Numbered from the stretch's first letter, positions 9,058 through 17,850 are shown. The stretch: 64,000 nt of DNA from Aldehydirespirator sp965220345 (GCA_965220345.1 OZ244822.1:1612001-1676000), one strand, 5' to 3'. Program-made: numbers and translations. The notes: generated by a model not told the origin, from the letters alone.

Positions 9058-10581
9058 ATGCTGAGTTCTGTGCTGGTATTCGCTTTTGAGCGGCCGCCTA
9101 TCGATTGGCATGCCATCGCGCCCGAGTTGACGTTGCTGGGTTTCGGTGCGTTGCTGACTCTGGTTGATGTTGTCTGGCTAGAACGCGGCCGGGCTGTTTC
9201 TTCTGTGCTGGCATCTTTGGGGTTGCTAGCTGCGATGGTACCGGTGCTGACTTTAGCGACCGACGGCGCGGATCGAGCCACTTTCTGGGGTGCTTATGTG
9301 ATCGACGATTATTCCCTAGTCATGAAGGCTGTGTTTTTGTTGGCTGGTTACGTGGTGGTGCTTTTGTCCACTAACTATATCGCTGAGGGTGACTATTGGG
9401 AGAGCGAGTATTACCAGATGCTACTATCTGCGGTTTTGGGCATGGTAGTAATGGCTTCTGCTCGTGATCTGGTGACCATGTTCGTGGCTTTGGAGTTGCT
9501 GTCAATACCGGCGTATTTGATGGCTACTTGGCGCAAACGTGATCTGCGCAGCAATGAAGCCGGTTTGAAATATTACTTGATGGGAGTGTTCGCTTCGGCT
9601 GTGCTGCTTTACGGAATGTCGCTGCTGTATGGCACCGCCGGTTCAACTCTGCTGGCTGACATTGACGCTGCTGTCTCAGACGGAGCTGCCCCATTAGCGG
9701 TGGTGACTTTGGGCGTGATCTTTGTGGTGGCGGGTTTTGCTTTCAAAGTTTCAGCGTTTCCGTTTCATACTTGGGCACCTGACACTTATGAGGGGGCACC
9801 CACGCCAGTGACCGCGTTTTTGTCGGTGGCATCTAAAGCCGCGGGGTTTGTGGCGTTGCTGTCTTTGGTGTTTGTGGGTTTTTGGGGTCGTTCAGATGTG
9901 TATCAACCGTTGATGTGGGTGCTTGCTGCGGCATCAATGTTCGGCGGCAACCTGATGGCTTTACGCCAAACCAACCTGGTGAGGCTGCTGGCTTATTCAG
10001 GTGTCGCACAAGCTGGTTACATGCTGGCACCGTTGGCGGTGGCGGGGGAGTCGTTGACGACTGCTGATGATGCACTATCAGCGGTAGTGACATATCTAGC
10101 GATTTATGCGGCCATGAACCTGGGAGCTTTCGCGGTGATTATTGCGGTAGCTCGCCGCACTGCTTCAGCAGAAATCGACTCTTACAAAGGCTTGTTCCAT
10201 TATTCGCCTGCGTTGGCGGTGGCTATGACCATCTTTTTGATGGCACTGGCCGGGATTCCACCTTTGGGTGGCTGGTTCGCCAAGTTCGAGATCGTTTTGG
10301 CGTTGATCTCCCCGCAAACGCCGTGGGGTGTGGCTCTGGGTGTGGTGGTAGCGCTCAACTCGGTGATAGCGCTCTACTACTACGCCCGTATAGCGAGCTA
10401 CATGTGGGTAGAGAAAGCACCCGCCGAGTCCGGCTTTGACACAGTGTCTCCGATCAAAGTTCCAACTTCAGTGTCAGCTGCTTTGGTAATAACAGGTGCT
10501 GCAACCTTAGCTTTCGGCATCCTTCCCCAGTGGGTAGGCCACTTCACAGAGGTAACCCTTCTAGCCGCCCTACTCACCTGA
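9058..10581 (+). CDS. nuoN: NADH-quinone oxidoreductase subunit N (antiporter-like)
   Basis: 507 residues with the ELLSIPAYLMATWRKRD region, FKVSAFPFHTWAPDTYEGAP and YSGVAQAGYMLAPLA. It is the third antiporter-type subunit of the membrane arm and the last gene of the cluster. After its stop comes 129 bp with no obvious gene, then the end of an oppositely oriented HNH gene, so this junction marks the border of the accessory island. Confidence 0.95.
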   Translation: MLSSVLVFAFERPPIDWHAIAPELTLLGFGALLTLVDVVWLERGRAVSSVLASLGLLAAMVPVLTLATDGADRATFWGAYVIDDYSLVMKAVFLLAGYVVVLLSTNYIAEGDYWESEYYQMLLSAVLGMVVMASARDLVTMFVALELLSIPAYLMATWRKRDLRSNEAGLKYYLMGVFASAVLLYGMSLLYGTAGSTLLADIDAAVSDGAAPLAVVTLGVIFVVAGFAFKVSAFPFHTWAPDTYEGAPTPVTAFLSVASKAAGFVALLSLVFVGFWGRSDVYQPLMWVLAAASMFGGNLMALRQTNLVRLLAYSGVAQAGYMLAPLAVAGESLTTADDALSAVVTYLAIYAAMNLGAFAVIIAVARRTASAEIDSYKGLFHYSPALAVAMTIFLMALAGIPPLGGWFAKFEIVLALISPQTPWGVALGVVVALNSVIALYYYARIASYMWVEKAPAESGFDTVSPIKVPTSVSAALVITGAATLAFGILPQWVGHFTEVTLLAALLT

Positions 10582-10710
10582 CCGCGCAGTGTTTCTAGTC
10601 GGGCACCCCGCCGATTGGTGAGTCGATTCTTGGGAGCTGTGACATTGTTCGGTTAGATGTCATTGGGATATGCCTTCAGGTTTCTCTAGCTTTGCTGGGG
10701 GTGGACTCTT

Positions 10711-12204
10711 TCACCAGAGCGTTGCTGGAGCGGGGTCTCTGGCTTTGCTGCTCCTTTTTTCTTGATTGTTGGCTGGGTCTCTAGCTCTGTTTTGGCTGAT
10801 GGATCGGCCTCTTTTTTGAGCCTGGCCTCTTCGGTCTCGGCTGTTTCGATCTCGACTTTTTCGGTTTTGGTTCGGTAGCTTTGGTGGTGACCGGTCATCA
10901 TTGTGGACTGGCTCGTAGCGGCGTGTGTTGGCGTGTTGTGGTGGTTGCAGGGTTTGACTGCCGTCTGGATGTTTGTGGATTTGCCAGTTGTCGTGATGGA
11001 TTCTGTGGTGACAGTTCCAGCAGACCATGATCAGGTTGTCGAGGCTGGTGGTTCCGCCTTGTGAGTAGGGCGTGATGTGATGCGCTTGACACATGTTGGG
11101 CGCTGTTCCGCAGTGGAAGCAACCGCCGTAGGTGGCGAGTAGGGATTGCCATTGTGTTTCTGTGACTGTGCGCCGTGATCGGGTGCGCCATAGTGCGTCT
11201 CCGTTGCGGTCATAGATCAGTGCGGTGAGCCGTGCGTTGCAGGTGAGTTCTTCAACGACAGCTGGTGGTAGCCGTGATCCGTCTGAGAGTTCATAGATCA
11301 GGTCTCGGCTGGTGTCTTCCACGCGAGCCAACACAGTGATATCAGCCAACCAACCACCGTTGACATCGCCACACGGTGCAACTATCTCGGCATCTGTGGC
11401 AGCGCTGGTGACTCCAGTTTGGACGCAGGCTTCGTCACTGGTATCTACTTCATCTTTGTGGTTGCTGCTGGAGTTGCCGGTGCCGGTATTCGTGGTGTGG
11501 GTGATGTGGTGTTGTAATGCGTCAGCCATGCATTGCGGGAACTTACGGCGCTCGCTTTCAGGAAGCTGCTTATCAGCAGTAAACATTCGTGCAGCTGTTT
11601 GACGTAACCGGTTATGCAAACGCTTCCCAGTGATCTTGTCAAACTCGCCATGCAAAGCGATCATGCCCTCAGGTGTGTCATAAAACTTCAGATAACGCCT
11701 AGCACGCTGACGCATGTGCTCGCTAGCACCGTGATCGCCTTGCTGAGCGGCGATCCAACGATTCGCTGCGCCAACAAACTTCTCGGGGCGCATTGATTGA
11801 GCATCTTTGAGTAGATCACTATCAGCAGCTACAGCATCTGAACCGGTCTTTGTGATCACATCCGCAAGCTGCCGCGCGTTGGCTTGAGATACCTCACCAG
11901 ATTGCACCGCTTCATGCAGTTCAGGAACCCTCCGCACCACTTGTGATACCTTGACACGGTCACGAGCATCACGCTGCGCCAGTCCCGCAACCGAAGCCAA
12001 CACTTCAACACCTCCATCACCGTGACGTTCACGCCCAGCGATCTGCTCTGCTGCTGTAGTCTGAACAGAAGCAACAACAGCCGCCACAGAACGGGTGACT
12101 CGCAGCACTTCACGCAGTTCATCACAGGACGCAGTCCCAGCATCAACAGCAGCAAGCAGTTCGTTGGCTGCGGTTTCAGCTCGTTGAGCGATCTGCATAA
12201 TCAT
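10711..12204 (-). CDS. DUF222 (13E12-type) HNH endonuclease, copy 1
   Basis: About 497 residues from the ATG at 12204 (MIMQIAQRAETAANELL). The N-terminal two-thirds is the helical DUF222 module typical of actinobacterial 13E12 repeat proteins (RRERHGDGG-like, ARQLADVITKTG). The C-terminal HNH nuclease has CFHCG, CQAHHITPYSQGG and MVCWNCHHRIHH, followed by a basic Lys/Arg-rich tail. Two paralogues lie at 30718-32682 and 59317-60810. The start was chosen because all three share the same upstream sequence block at the same distance; a longer in-frame start at 12252 would lie upstream of that block. Biological role unknown; possibly mobile or defence related. Confidence 0.85.
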   Translation of the reverse strand: MIMQIAQRAETAANELLAAVDAGTASCDELREVLRVTRSVAAVVASVQTTAAEQIAGRERHGDGGVEVLASVAGLAQRDARDRVKVSQVVRRVPELHEAVQSGEVSQANARQLADVITKTGSDAVAADSDLLKDAQSMRPEKFVGAANRWIAAQQGDHGASEHMRQRARRYLKFYDTPEGMIALHGEFDKITGKRLHNRLRQTAARMFTADKQLPESERRKFPQCMADALQHHITHTTNTGTGNSSSNHKDEVDTSDEACVQTGVTSAATDAEIVAPCGDVNGGWLADITVLARVEDTSRDLIYELSDGSRLPPAVVEELTCNARLTALIYDRNGDALWRTRSRRTVTETQWQSLLATYGGCFHCGTAPNMCQAHHITPYSQGGTTSLDNLIMVCWNCHHRIHHDNWQIHKHPDGSQTLQPPQHANTRRYEPVHNDDRSPPKLPNQNRKSRDRNSRDRRGQAQKRGRSISQNRARDPANNQEKRSSKARDPAPATLW

Positions 12205-12501
12205 GAACAGTAGTATAGATAAGGGGTGTGACAAAGCATCCTTTTCAATCAAAAATCTGATCTACCACACCGCAATTGGTCTTCAACTGCTGTGGAAGAA
12301 CCACGCAACCAACGCACCTCGCCCAGTCGCTACTGAGGCCGCTGCCAGCAAAATTGCTGGAGCCTCATCCCCGGTGGCGAGACTTCACTTCTCCATCGGG
12401 GAAACAACAACTCAACGCCAACCTGGCTTCCAGATACAATAGAAAAAGGGTCTCCACTCGCGTGTGAGCCGCCTCTGGAGCAATCAGCTAAGAGAGTTTA
12501 A
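12205..12501. other. Intergenic region with no gene seen
   Basis: About 300 bp between the divergent starts of the DUF222-HNH gene and the sigma-like gene. Apart from the upstream block near 12222-12248 and a purine-rich AGAGAG just before 12502 (a possible ribosome-binding site), I see no coding potential and no structured element. Confidence 0.5.
12222..12248 (-). promoter_or_regulatory. Conserved upstream block of DUF222-HNH copy 1
   Basis: Read on the minus strand, GATTGAAA is followed by TTTGTCACACCCCT, which ends 17 bases before the ATG at 12204. Between them lies TATACT, a good -10-like hexamer about 10 bases before the start, so the transcript may be leaderless or nearly so. The same block precedes the other two DUF222 genes. 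Confidence 0.5.
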
Positions 12502-13619
12502 GTGGAAAATAAGCCTCAATCGTCTCCATCTGATCTCACTCTGGGCGCAAAGTTCGGATGGCTTGAGGCGGTCGCAGATCAACTACTGGATCCAACATAT
12601 TTGACCAGCGGTCGCTATCTGGATTCAGGCGTGCCGGTATCCGCACTTGGGGGGACTTGGCATCTCACACCAACACGTCCCTTCTCAAAATTCCACACAT
12701 GGGCGAGATCACGGTTGCCTACATCAATAGAACGCTCGCAGCACACGATGCCAACATGACTAGAAATTTGGGACCGAACACCGAATGCTCTTTATCTGAT
12801 AGTGAACGCGAGACTTTGGCAGCACAATTTGAAACGGACCTCAGGATCGCAATTGAGTGGGCAGGTATCCTCACGGACGACACAACGCTAGAGGGGCTAA
12901 TTCGGGCCTGCCTCGACCAGAATGAAGTTCCCAAGCAAGTCGAGGAAGCCATCAGAAACGTTATGAGCGTTCCTTTCTCGCGCATCTTGGGAGATGAAGT
13001 GCCTCCTCTGGCAGCATGCATAGCTGAACTTATCTCACAAGCCAGCGACACAGTTCTTTTTGTTTCCTGCGGACTCAGACGATCTCGTGCTTCTTGGAGA
13101 CAATTGGGGTGTGATCGAGGAATCACTGGAGAGGCAGCTCGTAGGAAGTTCGCTAAGGATGCTCTGCTGATTCGCGGCCTGCTCGCAAGCGACCGATTCA
13201 GGTCTGTCCGTTGGGCTGCAATGCGAATGCAGGCCGACTTCGGTTCAGTAGTTCCCGCTGATAGTCGCATCGTTGAGCACTGGAAGGCGCGGCTAGATGA
13301 AGACAGCTTTGAAGCCCTCCGATGGCTCGCCAACTATATCTACGATGACGACTGGATTCTGCAAAGTCAGATTGGGAAGATCTCAGACATCTTGCAGAAA
13401 CTTAACAACGCCATCGGCAATGCATGGCTGCTCAGCACCAAAGAGCTAGAAGACGTAGTTGTTGAGTTGGGGTATCCCGTCCGTCCTGAAACGAGCCTGC
13501 AGCTGCTTAGGGACAGGGGTTCGTGGCGTGACATCGGCGACGGGTGGCTAGTTCGCTGGGATGGCACGCTCCACGACAAAGGGCGGACTCCACCGGTGGT
13601 TGCAATTGATCGGCCATGA
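12502..13619 (+). pseudogene. Regulator-like protein with alphaCTD and sigma-4-like motifs, broken by a one-base frameshift
   Basis: GTG 12502 opens KFGWLEAVADQLLDPTY in one frame. From about 12600 the conserved sequence continues in the preceding frame as FDQRSLSGFRRAGIRTWGDL and LLKIPHMGEITVAYINRTL. That pair matches the two helical hairpins of an RNA polymerase alpha C-terminal domain. Adding one T to the TTT near 12599-12601 restores a protein of about 372 residues. Further on, SWRQLGCDRGITGEAARRKF (about residues 198-217) resembles a sigma region-4 helix-turn-helix. The C-terminus reads into the left end of an IS30 element. The related 922-aa protein at 24399 has the same two motif types. 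It may be a true pseudogene or a sequencing error. Confidence 0.6.
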
Positions 13620-14633
13620 TGGCCGGTCGAACCACAAGCAACCATCCGATGGAGGTTTTTATTATGGCAGCGAGGCTTAGCTTTGACGAACGCGCTCGTA
13701 TTGAGGCGTTACGCACAGTGGGGTTTGATGCTCAACAGATTGCACGACAGCTGGGTCGGGATCCTTCAACGATTTATCGAGAACAAAACGCAAAAGCTGC
13801 GATAACGATGGTTATGACGCGTCAGTGGCGCAGCGTTTCGCGGATTTGCGGGCACGTCGCCCGAAACAACCCAAACTCGCTGCGGATCCTGAGTTGGCTG
13901 CGAAGGTGCATGAACGGCAGGTGATGCGCTGGTCACCGCACGCGATTAGTGCTGATCTACGCGCCGAGGGATATCAGATCTGCGCGGAGACGATCTATGC
14001 GGCCTGTTATGACCGTACCGGTTCGCGAGGACTATCCAAAGAGGCTTGGCGGTTGCTGCCGAGACGTTGCCGCAAACGCAAACCCCGTAACCGCATCACA
14101 GCAAAACCCAATGCTTTAGGCGATTACAAACCGATCACACAACGACCGATAGCTGTTGAGCAGCGCGTTGAGGCTGGCCATTACAGAAGGCGACCTAATC
14201 ATCGGCACCAACAACGCCAGCGCCATCATCACACTCGTAGAACGCTTCACCCGACAAACCCTGCTCGCAGCCCTACCACACGGTCACACCGCGAAACACA
14301 CCGCCACAGCAATCATCGCAGCACTGTCACGTCAACCCAAACATTTGGTCAAAACTCTCACCTGGGACCAAGGACGCGAAATGGCGCGCTGGGCAGACAT
14401 CGAACAAGCCCTCAACATCGACATCTACTTCTGCGAACCGCGTTCACCATGGCAACGCGCCAGCAACGAACAAACCAACGCACTACTCAGACGCTGGCTA
14501 CCCAAACACACAGATCTCAACATCAACCCAGCCCACCTTGCTGTCATCGAAGACAACCTCAACCACATGCCCCGCAAACTCCACAACTGGCAATCAGCCC
14601 ACAACATCTACACTAAACTCAATTGCATCCACC
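13595..14633 (+). mobile_element. Decayed IS30-family insertion sequence
   Basis: About 1.04 kb bounded by imperfect inverted repeats: GGTGGTTGCAATTGA at 13595-13609 and the complement of GGTGGATGCAATTGA at 14619-14633, 14 of 15 bases identical. It contains an IS30 transposase split over three frames. The left end overlaps the 3' end of the sigma-like gene, and the right end lies immediately before a dndD fragment. A target-site duplication is not obvious, so the exact ends are approximate. Confidence 0.7.
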
Positions 14634-14638
14634 ACTAG
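13664..14638 (+). pseudogene. IS30-family transposase, two frameshifts
   Basis: ATG 13664 follows GGAGG at 13651-13655. The N-terminal helix-turn-helix is LSFDERARIEALRTVGFDAQ with QIARQLGRDPSTIYRE. A first frameshift lies around 13770-13800, after which FADLRARRPKQPKLAADPEL and MRWSPHAISADLRAEGY continue. A second lies near 14170, at what should read GHWEGDLIIG. The DDE core follows in the third frame: EGDLIIG, LTWDQGREMARW and SPWQRASNEQTNALLRRW. The stop lies in the right inverted repeat region. Inactive as it stands. Confidence 0.8.
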
Positions 14639-14851
14639 AGTTTGCCCAGGCTTGACCGCGCACACCGCACGAACCTCGTGGATCACTACTTCCCTAATGC
14701 AGGGCGCCAAGTCGTGCTGCTCTCCACGGATCAAGAAGTTACCGGCGATCAACTAGTTCGTTTGCTGCCGAGCGTTGGTGCCCAATACCGGCTGGACTTC
14801 GACGCGATTGAGGCCTGCACAACCATCCGGGAGGGTTATCTCAATGAGTAA
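14639..14851 (+). pseudogene. dndD: C-terminal fragment of DndD (SMC-like ATPase of DNA phosphorothioation)
   Basis: The 70 or so codons after the transposase stop read LPRLDRAHRTNLVDHYFPNA and QVVLLSTDQEV, ending TTIREGYLNE. This matches the end of the DndD ATPase: the segment after the ABC-type Walker B/D-loop with the LLSTD motif and the terminal GY. The frame has no plausible start and everything upstream has been replaced by the IS30 element, so more than 85% of a normal DndD (about 650-700 residues) is missing. The end overlaps the dndE start by 8 bp (ATGAGTAA), the coupling expected of an intact dndD-dndE pair. Confidence 0.72.
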
Positions 14852-15236
14852 GCCTTCTATCGTGGAAGTCGTCCGAGTCGACGAGCGCGCCAAGAGCCAT
14901 CTCACAACCCTTAAGCGCCGTACTGGCATCAAAAACTGGAATGTTCTCTGCCGATGGGCACTGTGTGTCTCGCTCGCAGAGCCGTCAATCCCAGCAGATC
15001 AAGAAGTCGGCACGCTATCCAACGTCGAAATGTCTTGGTCAACTTTCGGAGGACCAGCAGCCGACATCTACGCAGCGATCATCCGAGCTCGTTGTTCCGG
15101 CGACGGAATCCCTCTGACACCCGAACACCTTGCAAATCAGTTCCGGCTACACCTGCACCGCGGCATCTCTTACTTAGTCGGCACTGACGACACAAAGACA
15201 TTGAGCGGCTTGATCTCCCTCGCTGCCAAAGCCTGA
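14844..15236 (+). CDS. dndE: DNA sulfur modification protein DndE
   Basis: 130 residues, the usual DndE size. Signature segments are LKRRTGIKNWNVLCRWALC, SLAEPSIP, SNVEMSWSTFGGPAADIY and LANQFRLHLHRGISYL. DndE is a small, basic, ribbon-helix-helix-like DNA-binding protein. It acts with DndC and DndD in placing sulfur into the DNA backbone and binds nicked DNA. The ATG at 14844 overlaps the dndD remnant and follows GGGAGG at 14829-14834. dndB and dndC are not adjacent, so it is probably an orphan of a former dndBCDE operon. It could still serve the ssp-like operon 3 kb downstream. Confidence 0.85.
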   Translation: MSKPSIVEVVRVDERAKSHLTTLKRRTGIKNWNVLCRWALCVSLAEPSIPADQEVGTLSNVEMSWSTFGGPAADIYAAIIRARCSGDGIPLTPEHLANQFRLHLHRGISYLVGTDDTKTLSGLISLAAKA

Positions 15237-15754
15237 ACCGGTGCAGTGCTCACCAAATCAAGCAACGCCTACCCAGTTGCCGCCTCACTTGATCTTAAAA
15301 GTGAAGCACAACTTTTGTATGCGCTGAACTGTCTGTCAGCGCCAGTTCGTTACTCACGCGGGTCCCTTCGGATCGGTCGGCATTGGCTTCAAGGTCAAAG
15401 ATGACGAACTCGCCGTCATAACGGTTCAAGTTCCGCCCCTCAGCTCGGCAGCCACTGCGAGCCTTTCTCTAGCTCACTCTTGCACATTGTACAAGAGTTG
15501 CTCGTGGTGGCTGTTTCTACCAGAGTTTGGTTGGCTAGTGAAAGCACCACTTTCGGTCATGGGACAGCCGATTCATCCATGCCTCTAGCAGCGATGCGAC
15601 GGCTACCTAGTTGTCGGTTCGCGTGAGGTTGGGGCTCGTGTTGTGGGTGTGCCGCCTATGGCGGTGTGGTGTCGGTGACAGTAGTAGTGGCGTATCCAAG
15701 CCCACCACTAAACGCTGCTACCAACCTCTATGTCCACTACAACTAGGCGGACTG
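15237..15754. other. Intergenic region after dndE with one strong palindrome
   Basis: About 520 bp without a convincing gene. It contains a near-perfect 23-bp palindrome at 15476-15498 (ACTCTTG...CAAGAGT; 10 of 11 half-site positions match), which looks like an operator or a decayed terminator without a T-run. At 15607-15625 lies CTAGTTGTCGGTTCGCGTG, repeated exactly at 23252-23270. A short open stretch around 15390-15470 may be coding remnant but I cannot identify it. Confidence 0.45.
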
Positions 15755-17038
15755 TCAGGGGCCGAGAGCGGTGATGGGAGTGACCTGCACACCGTCGGAG
15801 CGACGGTAGGCAGGGCCGGTAGGAGTGATCACCAGCAGAGCAGCCAGGTCACTGGCGCGTCGACGGGTTGTTTTCTCATTAAGAAGAAGCAGGTTCTTTG
15901 CTGCTCTGTCAATAGTCCTAGGGCTGGTGTTGAGCTTGATTTCGGCGGCTATCCATCGGCCGCCGGTTCGCTCAATAACGGCATCAGCTTCTAGGCCGGT
16001 GTTGTCACGGTAGTGGAATACGGTGGCCTGCTCGGGCTGACTGTAGATCCGCAAGTCGCGCACGGCTAGCGACTCAAACAAGGCACCGAAAGTGGTTGGA
16101 TCCGAAAGCAGTCTCTCAGGAGTGGCTCGCAGCAGGGCAGCGGCCAAAGAAGGATCCACGAAGTGCCGCTTAGCCTCTCTGCGTAAGGTGGCTTTTGATC
16201 GCAGGCTCACCGACCACGCAGGCTGCTCTTCGGCTATGTGGATGCGGCGCAGAGCATCAAGGTAAGCCACTACAGTTCGGCGGCTTGGGGGATGACCGAT
16301 GTCCATGTCGGAGGCCAACTTCGCCATCTTGGTCTCGTTTGCCACGTTAAGAGCGAGCGACAGCATCAGTCTTCGCACCATGACTGGGTCATGGCGTATC
16401 CCGCTGCCGTTGGGTATGTCCAGCCGGATGATCTCATTGACGTAATCGCTCACTGACGATGCAGCATCCCCGTCGCAGAGACCGAGATTCTGGGGCCAGC
16501 CGCCGACACACACCGCTGATGCGATCTCGCGCAGACCTGCTTGATCGTCAAAGAGGCCAGAAACCGTCTCGCCTTCAAATATCTTTTGGAGTGACACCAC
16601 CCCTGTGGATGCTCCCGTCTCCCACAGCGACATCGGTCGCAGCAGCACCCGGCTGATACGCCCGATGCCGGTATGGCGGGTCACATCGTCTTGCGGGCTG
16701 GCTGAGCCGGTGAGAATGAACTGGCCGTTCTCGGGACGGTCATCGCATTCTCGTCGTACTCGGTTCCACAGATGCGGAGCGTTCTGCCATTCGTCAAGCA
16801 GTCGCGGAGTGATGCCTCGAAGTGTTTCTGCGGGATCAGCTGATGCCAGAACCAGCGCTGCTTCGTCGTCAAGACGAATCTCACTACGAGCGAAATGCCT
16901 CGCCATCCAGGTTTTGCCGCATCCTCGAGCACCTTCCACAAGCACTGCGCCGCGCCTCCGCAAAGCGTTCTCAACCTCGCGCCCGGCAATGCGCGGCAAA
17001 TAGCCTGGCATCGTCAGGGTAGTAGCTTTATCGTCCAT
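15755..17038 (-). CDS. AAA ATPase of the DUF4143 family (COG1373 type), copy 1
   Basis: 427 residues. An N-terminal AAA_14 ATPase carries Walker A EGARGCGKTW near residue 35, a Walker B-like RLLDEWQ and a sensor-1 type FILTGSASP. The C-terminal DUF4143 domain is an Archaeal-Holliday-junction-resolvase-like fold and includes FGALFESLAVRDLRIY and EADAVIERTGGRWIAAEIKL. The cellular role of the family is unknown; it is common in mobile or defence regions. A paralogue lies at 46080-47384. Directly upstream of its start is a tandem array of 23-bp units, and the same arrangement is seen at the paralogue. Confidence 0.88.
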   Translation of the reverse strand: MDDKATTLTMPGYLPRIAGREVENALRRRGAVLVEGARGCGKTWMARHFARSEIRLDDEAALVLASADPAETLRGITPRLLDEWQNAPHLWNRVRRECDDRPENGQFILTGSASPQDDVTRHTGIGRISRVLLRPMSLWETGASTGVVSLQKIFEGETVSGLFDDQAGLREIASAVCVGGWPQNLGLCDGDAASSVSDYVNEIIRLDIPNGSGIRHDPVMVRRLMLSLALNVANETKMAKLASDMDIGHPPSRRTVVAYLDALRRIHIAEEQPAWSVSLRSKATLRREAKRHFVDPSLAAALLRATPERLLSDPTTFGALFESLAVRDLRIYSQPEQATVFHYRDNTGLEADAVIERTGGRWIAAEIKLNTSPRTIDRAAKNLLLLNEKTTRRRASDLAALLVITPTGPAYRRSDGVQVTPITALGP

Positions 17039-17065
17039 GGCTTGCCTCTGCTAACTCTTAACCGT

Positions 17066-17157
17066 GCATTCTGTAGGTCAATAATAGCGCATTTTGAAGA
17101 TCTAAAACTGCACATTCTAAAGATTATTTATAGCGCGTTATGTAAATCAGTAGTTGT
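17066..17157. repeat. Tandem array of four degenerate 23-bp units before DUF4143 copy 1
   Basis: Four consecutive units of exactly 23 bp start at 17066, 17089, 17112 and 17135, followed by a 7-bp partial unit to 17164. Each unit begins GCATT or a variant and most end in AGC or TGC. The array starts 27 bp upstream of the start codon at 17038 and is much more AT-rich than its surroundings. The period of about two helical turns suggests a cooperative operator for autoregulation. Confidence 0.65.
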
Positions 17158-17268
17158 GCATTCCAGAGACAAAGTGCTGGGCATCGTTGACTGCTGGAGA
17201 CGTAGCGACTAAACGCTTTTTGCTGGAGTTGGTCGCTGGGTCAGTCGCTGGACTCAGTCGCTGGGGGG

Positions 17269-17577
17269 TCAACAACCAAGTGCGTAGGTCACTGCTTGGC
17301 CGACGGCACGCATTGTTGAGTTGTCCAACTCTGCGATGCGATCAGACAACGACACGCGCCGCACAGTGTGCAAGCCGTCGCAGTTCACAACCGACCCGCT
17401 GATTATGCCCGAAACGGACTCTGGCAGCGGCACTTCAACTGCGATGCCTCGAATAGTGGTGGTTATCTCTGCGACGGTGATTAGTTCGCGTACGTCAATG
17501 ACCTCAGGTCGAGTCAGCACAAGGACGGGACACCTCTTGGGACCCGCATGGGCCCACCACACCTCGCCTCTGTTCAT
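17269..17577 (-). CDS. MazF/PemK-type toxin (endoribonuclease)
   Basis: About 102 residues from ATG 17577 (MNRGEVWWA). The family signature is RGEVWWAHAGPKRCPVLVLTRPE, with central IRGIAVEVPLPESVSG and the strand VVNCDGLHTV. MazF toxins cleave mRNA and are neutralised by a cognate antitoxin. The start overlaps the antitoxin stop (ATGA), the classic antitoxin-toxin coupling. Four more codons upstream are in frame but would overlap the antitoxin further. Confidence 0.82.
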   Translation of the reverse strand: MNRGEVWWAHAGPKRCPVLVLTRPEVIDVRELITVAEITTTIRGIAVEVPLPESVSGIISGSVVNCDGLHTVRRVSLSDRIAELDNSTMRAVGQAVTYALGC

Positions 17578-17810
17578 TGAGCTTGCCAAGCTTCAGCGTT
17601 GTCCCAGAAGTCGTCGAACTTTTCCGGGAATCGCTGATACGCCGTGCGATCCGCTTCGCCCATGGCACGCTTTACTGCTGCGACGACACCTTCACGGGCC
17701 GCTTCTGAGAGGTTGATTTTGAGTTGCCTCGCGGTTTCAGCTAGCGCTTTATCCAACGTAAAAGTTGTCCGAGTAGTTGCAGTATTTGCCATGTTTGCTG
17801 TAGTTGCCAT
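17574..17810 (-). CDS. Antitoxin partner of the MazF-type toxin
   Basis: About 78 residues from ATG 17810: MATTANMANTATTRTTFTLD, then KALAETARQLKINLSEAAREGV and an acidic/aromatic tail (FPEKFDDFWDNAEAWQAQ). This layout fits a ribbon-helix-helix, CcdA-like antitoxin: N-terminal DNA-binding strand and helices, then a C-terminal toxin-binding peptide. An upstream in-frame ATG at 17873 lies inside the inverted repeats of the probable operator, so I prefer 17810. Likely autorepressed at 17851-17912. Confidence 0.75.
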   Translation of the reverse strand: MATTANMANTATTRTTFTLDKALAETARQLKINLSEAAREGVVAAVKRAMGEADRTAYQRFPEKFDDFWDNAEAWQAQ

Positions 17811-17850
17811 GTTGCCTTGGTTGCTGTGGTTGCTGCGGTTCCATTCGGTG

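Noticed and set aside
15611..15994. 127-codon plus-strand frame opposite the end of DUF4143 copy 1
   Set aside because: More than half lies antisense to conserved DUF4143 sequence; no family features.
17066..17157. CRISPR-like array
   Set aside because: The 23-bp units are contiguous without spacers, and no cas genes are present; the same holds for 47393-47484.
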